Source of the DNA: Bacteroidales bacterium
Lineage (GTDB): Bacteria; Bacteroidota; Bacteroidia; Bacteroidales; G3-4614
NCBI GenBank assembly: GCA_015061035.1
Contig: SUXK01000006.1
Location: 26,424 to 90,423, forward strand
Direction of reading: 5' to 3'
DNA length: 64,000 nt
A model generated the notes under the pieces. That model was not told where the DNA came from and made no database searches. It was given only the letters and a program-made list of their open reading frames with translations. Shown here one piece after another: positions 25,720-35,010 of the stretch. The number at the start of each line of letters is the position of its first letter. Position 1 is the stretch's first letter. The position numbers were made by a program, and so were the translations under genes.

Positions 25720-27468
25720 TTACTTATTTTCACTTATAATATCTTTTACGGCTAATTGAAGTTGGTTTCGTATGCTACCTATTCCGTATCCTCTTAAATT
25801 GTATTTCATCTCTTCTATAGTGTAGCATATATCAAAAGGACTATTTGATTTTATATACTCATAATGCTCTTTTTGGTCAAATGCAATACCGTTCAGGATA
25901 TTTGCCGAACTATCATCAATCATCTCTAATTTAATATGTTTGCCATCTTTGCCAACCAATTTGCTGTCTTGGTAGTCTCTTACATCGTGTGTTGCAAAAA
26001 CAGGTTTTGGATTACCCGGTCCAAAAGGAGCAAGTTCCATTATCTGTTTGTGTAATTCAAGAGTAATATCTTTAAATGTCAAAATTGCATCAATATCTAT
26101 TTGAGGAACGGTTTGGCGTTTTTCAATATTCTCTTTAACATATGCCTCAAAACGTTCAATGAAAATAGGAATTTTCTCTTCTTTTAATGATAATCCAGCA
26201 GCGTATGTATGCCCACCAAAACTCTCTAATAGATCTCTACACGATTCAATGGCTTTGTATACGTCAAATCCTTGAACCGAACGAGCAGAACCTGTAACTA
26301 TTCCATTAGAGAAGGCAAGAACAACCGCAGGTTTATAGTATATTTCTGTCAATCTTGATGCAACAATTCCAATAATACCGCGCTTCCATGAACGATTATA
26401 TATAACGATAGATTTTTGCTCCTCAAAATTTTCTTTTTTTGATAGAATTTCGTTTGCCTCTTCAGTTATGGTTTTGTCAAGGGCTTTTCTCTCTTCGTTA
26501 TATTGGTTGATGTTTTTGCTACGTTCCTTTGCTGCTTCAAAGTCTGTTGATAAAAGCAAATCAACAGCCTCTTTGCCTTGTTCCATTCGTCCAGAGGCAT
26601 TAATTCTTGGCCCAATTTTGAATACTATATCAGATGTATTTATCTGTTTGTTTTGTAAGCCACAGATATTTATAATACCTTTTAAACCATGACTTGGTTT
26701 TTCGTTTAATCTTTTTAGACCATGGTATGCAAGAATTCTGTTCTCTCCTATTATGGGAACAATATCAGAAGCAATGCTGAGTGCAACAAAGTCGAGTAGG
26801 GGATATAGCGAGGATTCATCAATACCATTATCCTTTGCGAATCCTTGCATAAATTTAAAACCTACTCCACAACCTGAAAGTTCTGAGAAAGGATAATTAG
26901 AATTCTCTAATTTAGGATTTAAAATAGCAGTTGCATTGGGTAGTTCGTTATCTGGAACATGGTGATCGCAGATAATAAAATCAATACCTTTACTTTTGGC
27001 GTATTCAACTTTGTCAATTGCTTTGATTCCACAATCTAAAGTAATTATTAACTTAATGTCTTTATCGTAAGCGTAATCAATACACTTTTTTGATATACCA
27101 TATCCCTCTTCGTATCTATCTGGGATATAATATTCAATATTGAAACAATATGGTTTTAGGTATTTATATACTAAAGCCACAGCTGTTGTTCCATCAACAT
27201 CATAATCACCAAAGATTAAAATACCCTCTTTTTGCCCAATAGCATAATTCAATCTATCTACAGCCTCTCTCATCCCATCCATAAGGTATGGATCGTGAAG
27301 GTCAGATAACTGAGGAGAGAAGAATTTTTGGGCTTCTTCTTTGTTCTTTACCCCTCGTCTAACCAGCAGTTCGCAAATAACCGAAGATGCCCCAATGTCG
27401 CTTTGTAGGCTCTCCTTTATTTGCTCTTGCTCTTTTGTGAGAGGTAAGTAGTTCCATTTGCTTGTCAT
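25720..27468 (-). CDS. recJ: Single-stranded-DNA-specific exonuclease RecJ
   Basis: 582 residues, full length. A 5'-3' ssDNA exonuclease of recombination and mismatch repair. The DHH phosphoesterase motifs are clear: GDYDVDGTTAVALVY, LDCGIKA, ICDHHVPDNELPNA and the HxGLK region (YHGLKRLNEKPSHGLKG); the DHHA1 domain has GIIGIVASRLTE and SFGGHTYAAGLSL, followed by an OB domain (PFGPGNPKPVFA). It is a single leftward gene. Confidence 0.96.
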   Translation of the reverse strand: MTSKWNYLPLTKEQEQIKESLQSDIGASSVICELLVRRGVKNKEEAQKFFSPQLSDLHDPYLMDGMREAVDRLNYAIGQKEGILIFGDYDVDGTTAVALVYKYLKPYCFNIEYYIPDRYEEGYGISKKCIDYAYDKDIKLIITLDCGIKAIDKVEYAKSKGIDFIICDHHVPDNELPNATAILNPKLENSNYPFSELSGCGVGFKFMQGFAKDNGIDESSLYPLLDFVALSIASDIVPIIGENRILAYHGLKRLNEKPSHGLKGIINICGLQNKQINTSDIVFKIGPRINASGRMEQGKEAVDLLLSTDFEAAKERSKNINQYNEERKALDKTITEEANEILSKKENFEEQKSIVIYNRSWKRGIIGIVASRLTEIYYKPAVVLAFSNGIVTGSARSVQGFDVYKAIESCRDLLESFGGHTYAAGLSLKEEKIPIFIERFEAYVKENIEKRQTVPQIDIDAILTFKDITLELHKQIMELAPFGPGNPKPVFATHDVRDYQDSKLVGKDGKHIKLEMIDDSSANILNGIAFDQKEHYEYIKSNSPFDICYTIEEMKYNLRGYGIGSIRNQLQLAVKDIISENK

Positions 27469-27740
27469 TTATATATGTTTTTTTATTTATTTTTCTATAC
27501 GAATTGAAATGACTATTACGTCATCTCCAATTATATCTACCCTTCTATTAGGGGAAGGGTTAATTGCTTATATATCAATTAATAGCGTAATATTAGATGC
27601 AAAATACGCCAAATAATGAAAAAGCATATACTTTGCATCATGTAAAGATATAAAAACTTATTATAAAAATTGATTTTTATTCTATAAAAATTAATAAATA
27701 ATTTCCTGAATCAATAAAAATATATACTTTAGCAGATGAT

Positions 27741-28586
27741 ATGCGAAGATTAATATTTATAATAGTACTATTTTTTTTAAGAAACATTCTACTGGCTCAA
27801 GATTATAACAACTTAGTAGAAAAATCGTTTGAGTGTATTGAGAATGAAGATTGGTCTTGTGCAGAGGCATATATATTAGAAGCCCTTAAACAAGAGCCAT
27901 CGAATGTACAAAATTCATTGCTGTTGTCAAATTTGGGAACAGTACAAAGGTATATGGGTAAAAATGAAGATGCAATAAAATCATATACTAATGCCTTAAT
28001 GATAACGCCTCGTTCAGTAGCAATATTAAAGAATAGAGCCTCTTTATATGCAGCAATCGATAGTTTAGATAAGGCAGTATCGGATTATTCTCAGGTTATA
28101 GCATTAGATGGCAAGGAATCTGAGGCGTTATATGAAAGAGGTTTGGTATATTTACAGAAAAGAGATACACTTTCTGCCCGATATGATTTTGAAACTCTCT
28201 TGAAATTAGATCCCAATAGTCGTGATGCATATATGGGTTTTGCAGCCTTGATGAAGTATAGAAATTACTACGATGAGTCAGTTGGAATTTATTCAAAGGT
28301 TATAAAGTTGAATGATAAAGATTATGATGCATATTTCGGAAGAGCAGAGTCGTATTACTATATAGGTAAGATGTCAAAGGCACGAGAAGATATTAAAAAA
28401 GCATTAGAACTTAAAAAGGATGATCCTCTTATATATGTATTACGAGCCAAAGTAGGATGGAGTCAGTTTGACAGAGAGTCGGCAATCAAAGATTTTGACA
28501 AAGCCGTTGAGTTGGGTTTTCCAAAAGAAGATGCAGATAAAATATTGGATAGTTTGCAAAGTAATACTAAGAGGTTTAGACGTTAA
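27741..28586 (+). CDS. Secreted TPR-repeat protein
   Basis: 281 residues. Signal peptide (1-20, MRRLIFIIVLFFLRNILLAQ), then about seven tetratricopeptide repeats (for example NLGTVQRYMGKNEDAIKSYTNALMI and ALYERGLVYLQKRDTLSARY) to the end. It is probably a periplasmic scaffold with an unknown partner. A TATACTTTAG stretch just before the ATG may be its -7 element, which would give a very short leader. It is followed by a terminator shared with tRNA-Cys. Confidence 0.8.
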   Translation: MRRLIFIIVLFFLRNILLAQDYNNLVEKSFECIENEDWSCAEAYILEALKQEPSNVQNSLLLSNLGTVQRYMGKNEDAIKSYTNALMITPRSVAILKNRASLYAAIDSLDKAVSDYSQVIALDGKESEALYERGLVYLQKRDTLSARYDFETLLKLDPNSRDAYMGFAALMKYRNYYDESVGIYSKVIKLNDKDYDAYFGRAESYYYIGKMSKAREDIKKALELKKDDPLIYVLRAKVGWSQFDRESAIKDFDKAVELGFPKEDADKILDSLQSNTKRFRR

Positions 28587-28692
28587 CAATAGGTTATGAA
28601 AATTGATAGAGAGTACCCTGCAACGGTATGATAAACTCTTTGAAAAGAGTTGTTTGGAAATCTTGTCAACAAAACAGATAGTTTGAGAATAT

Positions 28693-28726
28693 AAAAAAAG
28701 TTCTGAGTTAACTCAGAACTTTTTTT
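28693..28726. terminator. Bidirectional terminator between TPR gene and tRNA-Cys
   Basis: GTTCTGAG-TTAA-CTCAGAAC is a perfect stem with seven A on one side and seven T on the other, so it terminates in both directions. Confidence 0.9.
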
Positions 28727-28727
28727 G

Positions 28728-28798
28728 AGGTTCCTAGCAGATTCGAACTGCTGTAAACGGTTTTGCAGACCGGTGCCTAACCACTCGGCCAAGGAACC
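28728..28798 (-). tRNA. tRNA-Cys (GCA)
   Basis: 71 nt on the minus strand. Acceptor GGTTCCT/AGGAACC, D arm GCC/GGC, anticodon loop CTGCAAA with anticodon GCA, T arm AGCAG-TTCGAAT-CTGCT. CCA is not encoded (a T follows the acceptor stem). The outermost anticodon-stem pair (27-43) reads C-T, a mismatch. Promoter at 28823 and terminator at 28693. Confidence 0.95.
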
Positions 28799-28822
28799 AA
28801 ATCCTCTTTGTTTTAGGCAGTG

Positions 28823-28830
28823 CAAAGATA
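28823..28830 (-). promoter_or_regulatory. -7 element of tRNA-Cys
   Basis: On the minus strand TATCTTTG matches exactly, 24 bp before the tRNA 5' end. Confidence 0.65.
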
Positions 28831-28937
28831 GTAAAAAAATATATCTTAGCAAATATAATTGCGATAATATTTCTTCTTATTATTAAAATATATTATTATT
28901 GTGTATCTAATATATTGATGAGTAGGATTATAACCGT

Positions 28938-29702
28938 TTATTTTGTATTGTTTATATACGTTTTAACCTCTTTCATCATATCTGAAGCAAATACAAATTC
29001 ATTAAAAGCTTTATCGGTAGAGTCAAAAATATCATCTTTAGTACCCTCCCAACTAAGATGACCTTTATTCAAGAATATAATATTTTCTCCAATCCCCATA
29101 ACCGAGTTCATGTCATGCGTGTTAATTATGGTTGTAATATTATATTCGTGAGTAATGTCATTAATAAGTTTGTCTATAACTAATGATGTCTTTGGGTCTA
29201 TACCAGAGTTAGGCTCATCACAGAATAGATACTTTGGATTTAGAGCAATGGCTCTTGCTATTGCTGCTCTCTTTTGCATACCACCACTAAGTTCGGCAGG
29301 TAATAAATTATCAGCACCTTTAAGGTTTACCCTTTCCAAACAAAACTCTGCACGTTTTTTACGTTCTGCAAAACTTTGTTTTGTGAACATTAATAATGGA
29401 AACATTACATTCTCTAAAACAGTCATAGAGTCAAACAGTGCAGACCCTTGAAATAACATACCTATTTCAGCCCTTAAATCTTTAAGTTCGTGTTGGTTGT
29501 ATTTTAAGAAATCTCTACCATCATACAAAATTTCTCCACTATCGGGGCGAAGTAATCCTACGATTGATTTCATAAGAACGGTTTTACCTGAGCCGCTCTG
29601 TCCTATAATAAGATTTGTTTTACCTGCGTAAAATGTAGTAGATATATCATGCAGAATTTCTTTGCCTTCAAAAGACTTTATAATATTTCTAACCTCAATC
29701 AT
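28938..29702 (-). CDS. mlaF: ABC transporter ATP-binding protein, MlaF family
   Basis: 254 residues. Walker A IIGQSGSGKTVLMKS (about 33-47), signature ELSGGMQKRAAIARAIA, Walker B KYLFCDEPNSGIDP and the H-loop NTHDMNS. MlaF powers phospholipid movement between inner and outer membranes. Its ATG overlaps the mlaE stop by one base. No MCE-domain (MlaD) gene follows in the window. Confidence 0.93.
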   Translation of the reverse strand: MIEVRNIIKSFEGKEILHDISTTFYAGKTNLIIGQSGSGKTVLMKSIVGLLRPDSGEILYDGRDFLKYNQHELKDLRAEIGMLFQGSALFDSMTVLENVMFPLLMFTKQSFAERKKRAEFCLERVNLKGADNLLPAELSGGMQKRAAIARAIALNPKYLFCDEPNSGIDPKTSLVIDKLINDITHEYNITTIINTHDMNSVMGIGENIIFLNKGHLSWEGTKDDIFDSTDKAFNEFVFASDMMKEVKTYINNTK

Positions 29703-30463
29703 TACAATAATATTTTAGTTAGTAAAACGTCTAACAACAAGATGCTTACGCTACTTACAACAACAGCATCTGTACTTGCTTTTCCAACCTCTGTTGCACC
29801 ACCTTTAACTGTATATCCATAGAACGAAGCCACAGTTGAGATGATAAACGCAAAAAATAGCGACTTAATTATAGAATACCATATGTAGAACTCTTGGAAA
29901 TATGCTTGTAGTCCATAAATATACTTGGCAGGAGAGAACATATCTGTAAATACTCCAACTAAATAACCACCTACCAATCCTGTTACCATACTAATAACAA
30001 CTAAAACGGGAATAAATGTAACCAATGCTGTAATTTTTGGGAGAATTAAAAAGTTCGCAGAGTTTACTCCCATAATTTCAAGTGCATCAATTTGTTCGGT
30101 AACTCTCATAGTCCCAATTTCAGATGATATGCTTGAACCTACTTTTCCCGCAAGGATAAGAGCCATAATTGTTGATGAGAACTCCAGCAATATTGTCTCA
30201 CGAGTAAGCATTCCAATAGTATATGAAGGAATAAATGGCGAAGTAATATTTTTTTGAGTCTGTATCGATATTACAGCACCAATAAATATTGAAATTGTAA
30301 ATACGATAGCAATAGAATCGTACCCGAGTTTATAAACCTCATCTATGTATCGTTTAAAGAAAACCTTCCATTTATCGGGTTTAGTAAACACTTTGCCGAG
30401 CAACATGATATATTGCCCAAATTTAGCAAGGTTGTTAAAAATAAAAATGTTAAGAAGTTTCAT
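29702..30463 (-). CDS. mlaE: ABC transporter permease, MlaE family
   Basis: 253 residues, five or six membrane helices. The MlaE signature is visible: GKVGSSISSEIGTMRVTEQIDALEIMG, then LPKITALVTFIPVLVVISM. With MlaF it forms the membrane part of a phospholipid transporter. In most Bacteroidota the MCE partner is encoded next to or near these two genes; none is seen downstream here before tRNA-Cys. Confidence 0.93.
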   Translation of the reverse strand: MKLLNIFIFNNLAKFGQYIMLLGKVFTKPDKWKVFFKRYIDEVYKLGYDSIAIVFTISIFIGAVISIQTQKNITSPFIPSYTIGMLTRETILLEFSSTIMALILAGKVGSSISSEIGTMRVTEQIDALEIMGVNSANFLILPKITALVTFIPVLVVISMVTGLVGGYLVGVFTDMFSPAKYIYGLQAYFQEFYIWYSIIKSLFFAFIISTVASFYGYTVKGGATEVGKASTDAVVVSSVSILLLDVLLTKILL

Positions 30464-30476
30464 TATCTATAATCTT

Positions 30477-30500
30477 CAAATATAATCATTGGCAAATTTA
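30477..30500 (-). promoter_or_regulatory. Two -7 elements before mlaE
   Basis: On the minus strand TAAATTTG (30500-30493) and TATATTTG (30484-30477) both fit TAnnTTTG. The first, about 30 bp before the ATG, is the likelier. Confidence 0.45.
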
Positions 30501-30595
30501 TAAAAAATATTATAACTATACTTCATAAAGTGAATATATCTATAGTTTTTAGAATATTTATAGCAAATATTATTTCGTAGTAATTCAAATTTGTT

Positions 30596-30603
30596 TAACT
30601 TCG
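30596..30603 (+). promoter_or_regulatory. -7 element of lptB
   Basis: TAACTTCG lies 19 bp before the lptB ATG at 30623 and is divergent from the mla promoter. Confidence 0.5.
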
Positions 30604-30622
30604 CACAATAAAAACAAAACCG

Positions 30623-31411
30623 ATGTCTCAAACAGGAAAAAATATAGAGCAGTCACTTAGTAATGAAAATATGATGGTCTTGCGAACCGAAGGTTTGGTT
30701 AAGAAATATGGTCAGAGAGTTGTAGCCAATCATGTATCCATTAATGTAAAGCAAGGAGAAATTGTTGGACTGTTAGGCCCAAATGGAGCAGGAAAGACAA
30801 CAACCTTTTATATGACCACAGGATTGGTAACACCAAACGAAGGTAAAATATTTTTAAATGATTTGGAGATAACAAAATTTCCAGTATATAAAAGGGCTCA
30901 ACACGGAATTGGATATTTAGCACAAGAGGCATCGGTTTTTCGTAAAATGAGTGTTGAGGACAATATATACTCTATACTTCAGATTGCAGAACCTGATAAG
31001 GCAAAACAACATCAAAAGTTAGAGGAGTTAATTGCAGAGTTCAGACTTGAAAAGGTCAGAAAAAACTTGGGCGACCAACTCTCAGGAGGAGAACGCCGAA
31101 GAACAGAAATTGCTCGTTGTTTAGCAATTGGCCCTAAATTCATTATGCTTGATGAACCATTTGCAGGAGTTGACCCAATTGCTGTTGAAGATATACAATA
31201 TATAGTATATAAATTAAAAGAGAAGAATATTGGTATTCTTATCACAGACCACAATGCCCCAGAAACATTAAGTATTACAGATAGAGCATATCTCTTGTTT
31301 GAAGGAAAGATATTGTTTCAAGGTACATCTGAAGAGTTGGCAGCAGATCCTATTGTAAGAGAAAAATATTTAGGACGGAACTTTATATTCCATCGTAAAC
31401 AATTCACATAA
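30623..31411 (+). CDS. lptB: LPS export ABC transporter ATPase LptB
   Basis: 262 residues. Walker [17 protein letters not shown] (about 49-64), signature [16 protein letters not shown], Walker [14 protein letters not shown] and the H-loop DHNAPETL are those of LptB, which drives lipopolysaccharide from the inner membrane to the Lpt bridge. The first 17 residues (before [12 protein letters not shown]) are an extension; the ATG at 30653 or 30656 would remove about ten of them. The permease genes lptF/G are not in the window. Confidence 0.94.
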   Translation: MSQTGKNIEQSLSNENMMVLRTEGLVKKYGQRVVANHVSINVKQGEIVGLLGPNGAGKTTTFYMTTGLVTPNEGKIFLNDLEITKFPVYKRAQHGIGYLAQEASVFRKMSVEDNIYSILQIAEPDKAKQHQKLEELIAEFRLEKVRKNLGDQLSGGERRRTEIARCLAIGPKFIMLDEPFAGVDPIAVEDIQYIVYKLKEKNIGILITDHNAPETLSITDRAYLLFEGKILFQGTSEELAADPIVREKYLGRNFIFHRKQFT

Positions 31412-31418
31412 AAGACGT

Positions 31419-33350
31419 TTAGTTATTTTTATTCGCAAGAACTAAATTGTCGTTTGTCATGCGTAAAATGTATTCTTGGATAATTGCTTTACATCTATTG
31501 AGCATCTTATCTTGCATGTCAACTTTTCCGAGCAGATTTTCTTTTAGTAAACAATCTGTTTTGTAGTTATATAGAGCAATAGGTTTCTCACCATCGAACT
31601 GAATAATGTAGTCGCCTTCATAAAATTGATAAATTCCGTTATTATAATTAATACACCAATTTTCATTTGGATTATCTTCCAAAAGATTTTTTCCAAAAGC
31701 CAAATACTCTTCAGGATAGTTTAAGTAATCTAATATAGTAGGCATTATATCAATTTGTTGAGCAATTTTATTGCTATCTCCTTTAATCTCCTCGTTAGGT
31801 TTGTAGAATATAATGGGAATGCGATATAGTCCAACATCTGTTAGATACTCTTTGTGTAACGATGCGTTTGTATGATCAGCAGTAATAACAAAAAGAGTAT
31901 TTTTACTCCACTCTTGTTTTTCAACCATATCAAAGAATTTTTTTAGAGCATTATCAGTATATCTTACACACTTATGTATAGGGTGTTCCTCCTCCTTATA
32001 TATATCTTTATACTCATTAGGAATTTTGAAAGGATGATGAGAAGAAGCCGTGAATATTGATGCTACAAAAGGTTCTTTAAATTCCGATAATTTATTGGCG
32101 AAGAATTGCATAAAGGGTTCATCCCATATAGCCCACATTCCATCAAAATCTTTGTTGTTATTGTACTCATCCATCCCGTAGTACTCTTTCCAACCACTTG
32201 TTTTGGCAAAAGCCTGAAATCCCATTGAGCCATTTGGCGCTCCATGAAAGAATGCTGAACGGTAACCATATTTATTTAACTCATTTGCAATACTTGAAAC
32301 ATTGTTTGTTGCATAGTGAGTAACAAAATATGGCTCTATAAACATAGGGATACTACTTAGTATTGAGGGCATTCCGTCAATAGATTTTCTTCCATTACTG
32401 AATGAATATTTAAAAGATAAACCTTTTTCTTGTAGTGTTTTTATATATGGAGCATAACCATAATCAATATACTCTTGCCCCATACTTTCCAATATTATAA
32501 TTACAACGTTTAATTTTAAAAAATCATTATTTTTAGGTAAGTGAATAGGGGAGTAGTACTTTATTACTTCTTCGTTTGTAAAATATTGAGGATTCTCGTA
32601 TGTAGTTTTACCAATAGTCCTTATAATTGAAAATGGAGTATTTAATACAATTGCTGTTTCAATAGGAGAGTTTACATATTTATTTGCATTACCTATAGTA
32701 ATAGGTCGAGTAGAATGTGCAAATCCCCCTCTTATGCCAGCAATACAAAACGGAATAGTGGCAATAAATATAAGTGTAGATATTAAATAATATACAACAA
32801 TTGATTTTATGTTCGTATTCTTTTTTTTAGTTATCCCCTCTTTTATGGGATTTCTGTAAACTTTATAAAGTACAATAATCATTATAATGCCTATAATCAC
32901 TAAAATATAATTGTTAAGCATTTCATTACCAATGATTTTTGTAATATTATCTTCTTTCTCAAACTCTGAAAATACAGATGCAGTAGTTCTCTTATTAGTA
33001 TATCTAAAATATACAACATCAATAAAGTTTAAGATTAACGCAATAGAGTTGGTTACTATAAAAATAATTTTTGAAATTTTTTGCCATAATTTTGTTTCTC
33101 TCCAAGGTAAAGGAATAAGCATTAATAATATATATACAATGTTCATATATATTATACCTGCTGTGTCAAAAACAAATGCACCATTAATAATGTCTAAAAT
33201 ATTATTGCTTTCAATGTTTGGAAAATAATCCAAGTTTGAAATAAAAAATACTAATCGACATATACCAAATAAGGTATATGCGATTAGTATATTTATTATT
33301 GTGTAAACAAAAAACTTTAAGGGTGAGTATATATTGTTTAATCTTACCAT
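31419..33350 (-). CDS. LTA-synthase-family membrane sulfatase (phospho-transferase type)
   Basis: 643 residues from ATG 33350; an in-frame TTG at 33368 would overlap the upstream gene. Five N-terminal membrane helices (to about residue 220) are followed by an extracytoplasmic alkaline-phosphatase-like domain: VVIILESMGQEYI (metal site), FSNGRKSIDGMPSIL (nucleophile region), ASIFTASSHHPF and FVITADHTNAS. The family includes LtaS and bacterial phosphoglycerol or phosphoethanolamine transferases; a Gram-negative has no lipoteichoic acid, so the acceptor is probably a surface glycan or lipid. It lies 7 bp after the Crp-like gene, last in the ftsK operon, and converges on lptB with only 7 bp between. 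Confidence 0.85.
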   Translation of the reverse strand: MVRLNNIYSPLKFFVYTIINILIAYTLFGICRLVFFISNLDYFPNIESNNILDIINGAFVFDTAGIIYMNIVYILLMLIPLPWRETKLWQKISKIIFIVTNSIALILNFIDVVYFRYTNKRTTASVFSEFEKEDNITKIIGNEMLNNYILVIIGIIMIIVLYKVYRNPIKEGITKKKNTNIKSIVVYYLISTLIFIATIPFCIAGIRGGFAHSTRPITIGNANKYVNSPIETAIVLNTPFSIIRTIGKTTYENPQYFTNEEVIKYYSPIHLPKNNDFLKLNVVIIILESMGQEYIDYGYAPYIKTLQEKGLSFKYSFSNGRKSIDGMPSILSSIPMFIEPYFVTHYATNNVSSIANELNKYGYRSAFFHGAPNGSMGFQAFAKTSGWKEYYGMDEYNNNKDFDGMWAIWDEPFMQFFANKLSEFKEPFVASIFTASSHHPFKIPNEYKDIYKEEEHPIHKCVRYTDNALKKFFDMVEKQEWSKNTLFVITADHTNASLHKEYLTDVGLYRIPIIFYKPNEEIKGDSNKIAQQIDIMPTILDYLNYPEEYLAFGKNLLEDNPNENWCINYNNGIYQFYEGDYIIQFDGEKPIALYNYKTDCLLKENLLGKVDMQDKMLNRCKAIIQEYILRMTNDNLVLANKNN

Positions 33351-33357
33351 TATAAGT

Positions 33358-34059
33358 TTACCAACCAAATTTACTTATTTTTGATAATCTCTCTTCGTCT
33401 ATGATTTTAATGTTTCGTCCGTTTACTTCAATAAGTCCCTCTTTTGCAAATGCAGATAGCGTTCTAATGGCATTTGATGTTGTCATATTTGATAGATTTG
33501 CAAGATCCTCGCGAGAGAACTTAGCATCTAATGTATTATCATCATTCAACCCATAAAAATCTCTTAATCTAAACAATGATTCAGCTAATCTACCTCTTAT
33601 ATGTTTTTGGGTTAGAGATACTATCATATTGTCAGAGTATAATAGCTCTCCTGCAGTTTGCTTAGCAAAGAAGTGCGAAAGTTTACTGTTTTTATACATA
33701 TAACTTTCAAGAATATCCATAGGTAAGAAAGCTACGATAGAAGATTCAAGAGTTATTGCATTTGCAGTATATGGTATATTTGCAAAGTAAGCGTGAAAAC
33801 CGAAATATTGAAGAGGACGTATGAGCCTTATAATTTGGTAACGGCCACCAACTCCCTCTTTAGTGAGTTTAACTTTACCTCTTATAAGAAACATTAAGAA
33901 CTTAGAGTCTTCTCCCTCTTTGTATATGGTACAATCTTTTTTTAACGATCTTACTTCAAAATGCGTAAGCATTTCAGACTTCTCCTCTTGGGTGAAGAGA
34001 TTCCAAATATCGGCCATTTCGCCTTTAATAACATTCTTAATAAGAGTCTGTCGTACCAT
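33358..34059 (-). CDS. Crp/Fnr-family transcription regulator
   Basis: 233 residues from ATG 34059; an in-frame TTG two codons earlier is less likely. The cyclic-nucleotide-type beta roll covers residues 20-140 (CTIYKEGEDSKFLMFLIRGKVKLTKEG), followed by a long dimer helix and a winged helix (FSREDLANLSNMTTSNAIRTLSAFAKEGLI, recognition helix near 190-205). No Cys cluster of Fnr type is visible. The ligand is unknown. It is flanked by trxB (8 bp) and the sulfatase, so stress or redox control is conceivable. Confidence 0.88.
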   Translation of the reverse strand: MVRQTLIKNVIKGEMADIWNLFTQEEKSEMLTHFEVRSLKKDCTIYKEGEDSKFLMFLIRGKVKLTKEGVGGRYQIIRLIRPLQYFGFHAYFANIPYTANAITLESSIVAFLPMDILESYMYKNSKLSHFFAKQTAGELLYSDNMIVSLTQKHIRGRLAESLFRLRDFYGLNDDNTLDAKFSREDLANLSNMTTSNAIRTLSAFAKEGLIEVNGRNIKIIDEERLSKISKFGW

Positions 34060-34067
34060 CAGCAATA

Positions 34068-35006
34068 TTATAAGTTATTCTCAGTTATATACTTTTCTGC
34101 ATCCATAGCAGCTTTGCAACCAGCTCCTGCCGCAACAATAGCTTGGCGGTAACGAGTATCAGCAACATCACCAGCCGCAAAAATACCAGGGATATTTGTT
34201 TCGCTTGTAATGCCTTTAGTGATTATGTAACCTTCGTTGTTGAGTTCAATAAATGGCTTAAATACATCTGTATTAGGTTTATGACCTATTGCAAGAAAGA
34301 ATCCATCAATAGCAATATCAAATTTCTCTTCGTTCTCTTCTCCTTTGAATTTTACTAAATTAGCACCTTCCAAAACTTCATCACCAAACAGACCTTCTGT
34401 TTGTGTGTTAAAGAGTATCTCAATCTTAGGATTATTTTTAACCCTCTCTTGCATTATATTAGATGCTCTAAGATAATCTTTACGAACAATCATATAAACT
34501 TTACTTGCAAGATTAGATAGGTATGTAGCCTCTTCACATGCAGTGTCGCCACCACCAACTACTGCAACAACTTTTCTACGATAAAAGAAACCATCACAAG
34601 TAGCACATGCCGAAACACCTAAACCTCTATATTTATTTTCATCTTCCAATCCAAGATATTTTGCCGATGCGCCAGTTGCTATAATTACGGTATCTGCTTC
34701 AATCTCTTTTTCTGCATCAATAGTTAATCTATATGGAGTAGCAGAAAAATCAACAGAAGTAATCATACCTCTTTGGATGTCGGCACCAAATCTTAGAGCT
34801 TGGTTTCTTAAATCTTCCATCATATCACTACCCGAAATTCCTTGAGGATAACCAGGAAAATTTTCAATATCAGTTGTTGTCGTAAGTTGTCCGCCGGGTT
34901 GAGTTCCTTCAATAACTACTGGCGATAAATTTGCCCTTCCTGCATAAATGGCAGCAGTATAACCCGCAGGTCCTGAGCCAATAATTAAACATTTAATACG
35001 TTCCAT
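34068..35006 (-). CDS. trxB: Thioredoxin-disulfide reductase
   Basis: 312 residues, usual length. FAD site IIGSGPAGYTAAIYAGRA (residues 8-25), redox pair C134-A-T-C137 in SACATCDGFF, NADPH site VVGGGDTACEEA and the end motif PGIFAAGDVAD. It reduces thioredoxin with NADPH. The ATG lies 4 bp after the LolA-like gene. Confidence 0.97.
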   Translation of the reverse strand: MERIKCLIIGSGPAGYTAAIYAGRANLSPVVIEGTQPGGQLTTTTDIENFPGYPQGISGSDMMEDLRNQALRFGADIQRGMITSVDFSATPYRLTIDAEKEIEADTVIIATGASAKYLGLEDENKYRGLGVSACATCDGFFYRRKVVAVVGGGDTACEEATYLSNLASKVYMIVRKDYLRASNIMQERVKNNPKIEILFNTQTEGLFGDEVLEGANLVKFKGEENEEKFDIAIDGFFLAIGHKPNTDVFKPFIELNNEGYIITKGITSETNIPGIFAAGDVADTRYRQAIVAAGAGCKAAMDAEKYITENNL

Positions 35007-35010
35007 AAAA

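Noticed and set aside
28583-28852. 89-residue minus-strand frame starting near the TPR gene's end
   Set aside because: It reads through tRNA-Cys and its terminator; the sequence is the tRNA translated.
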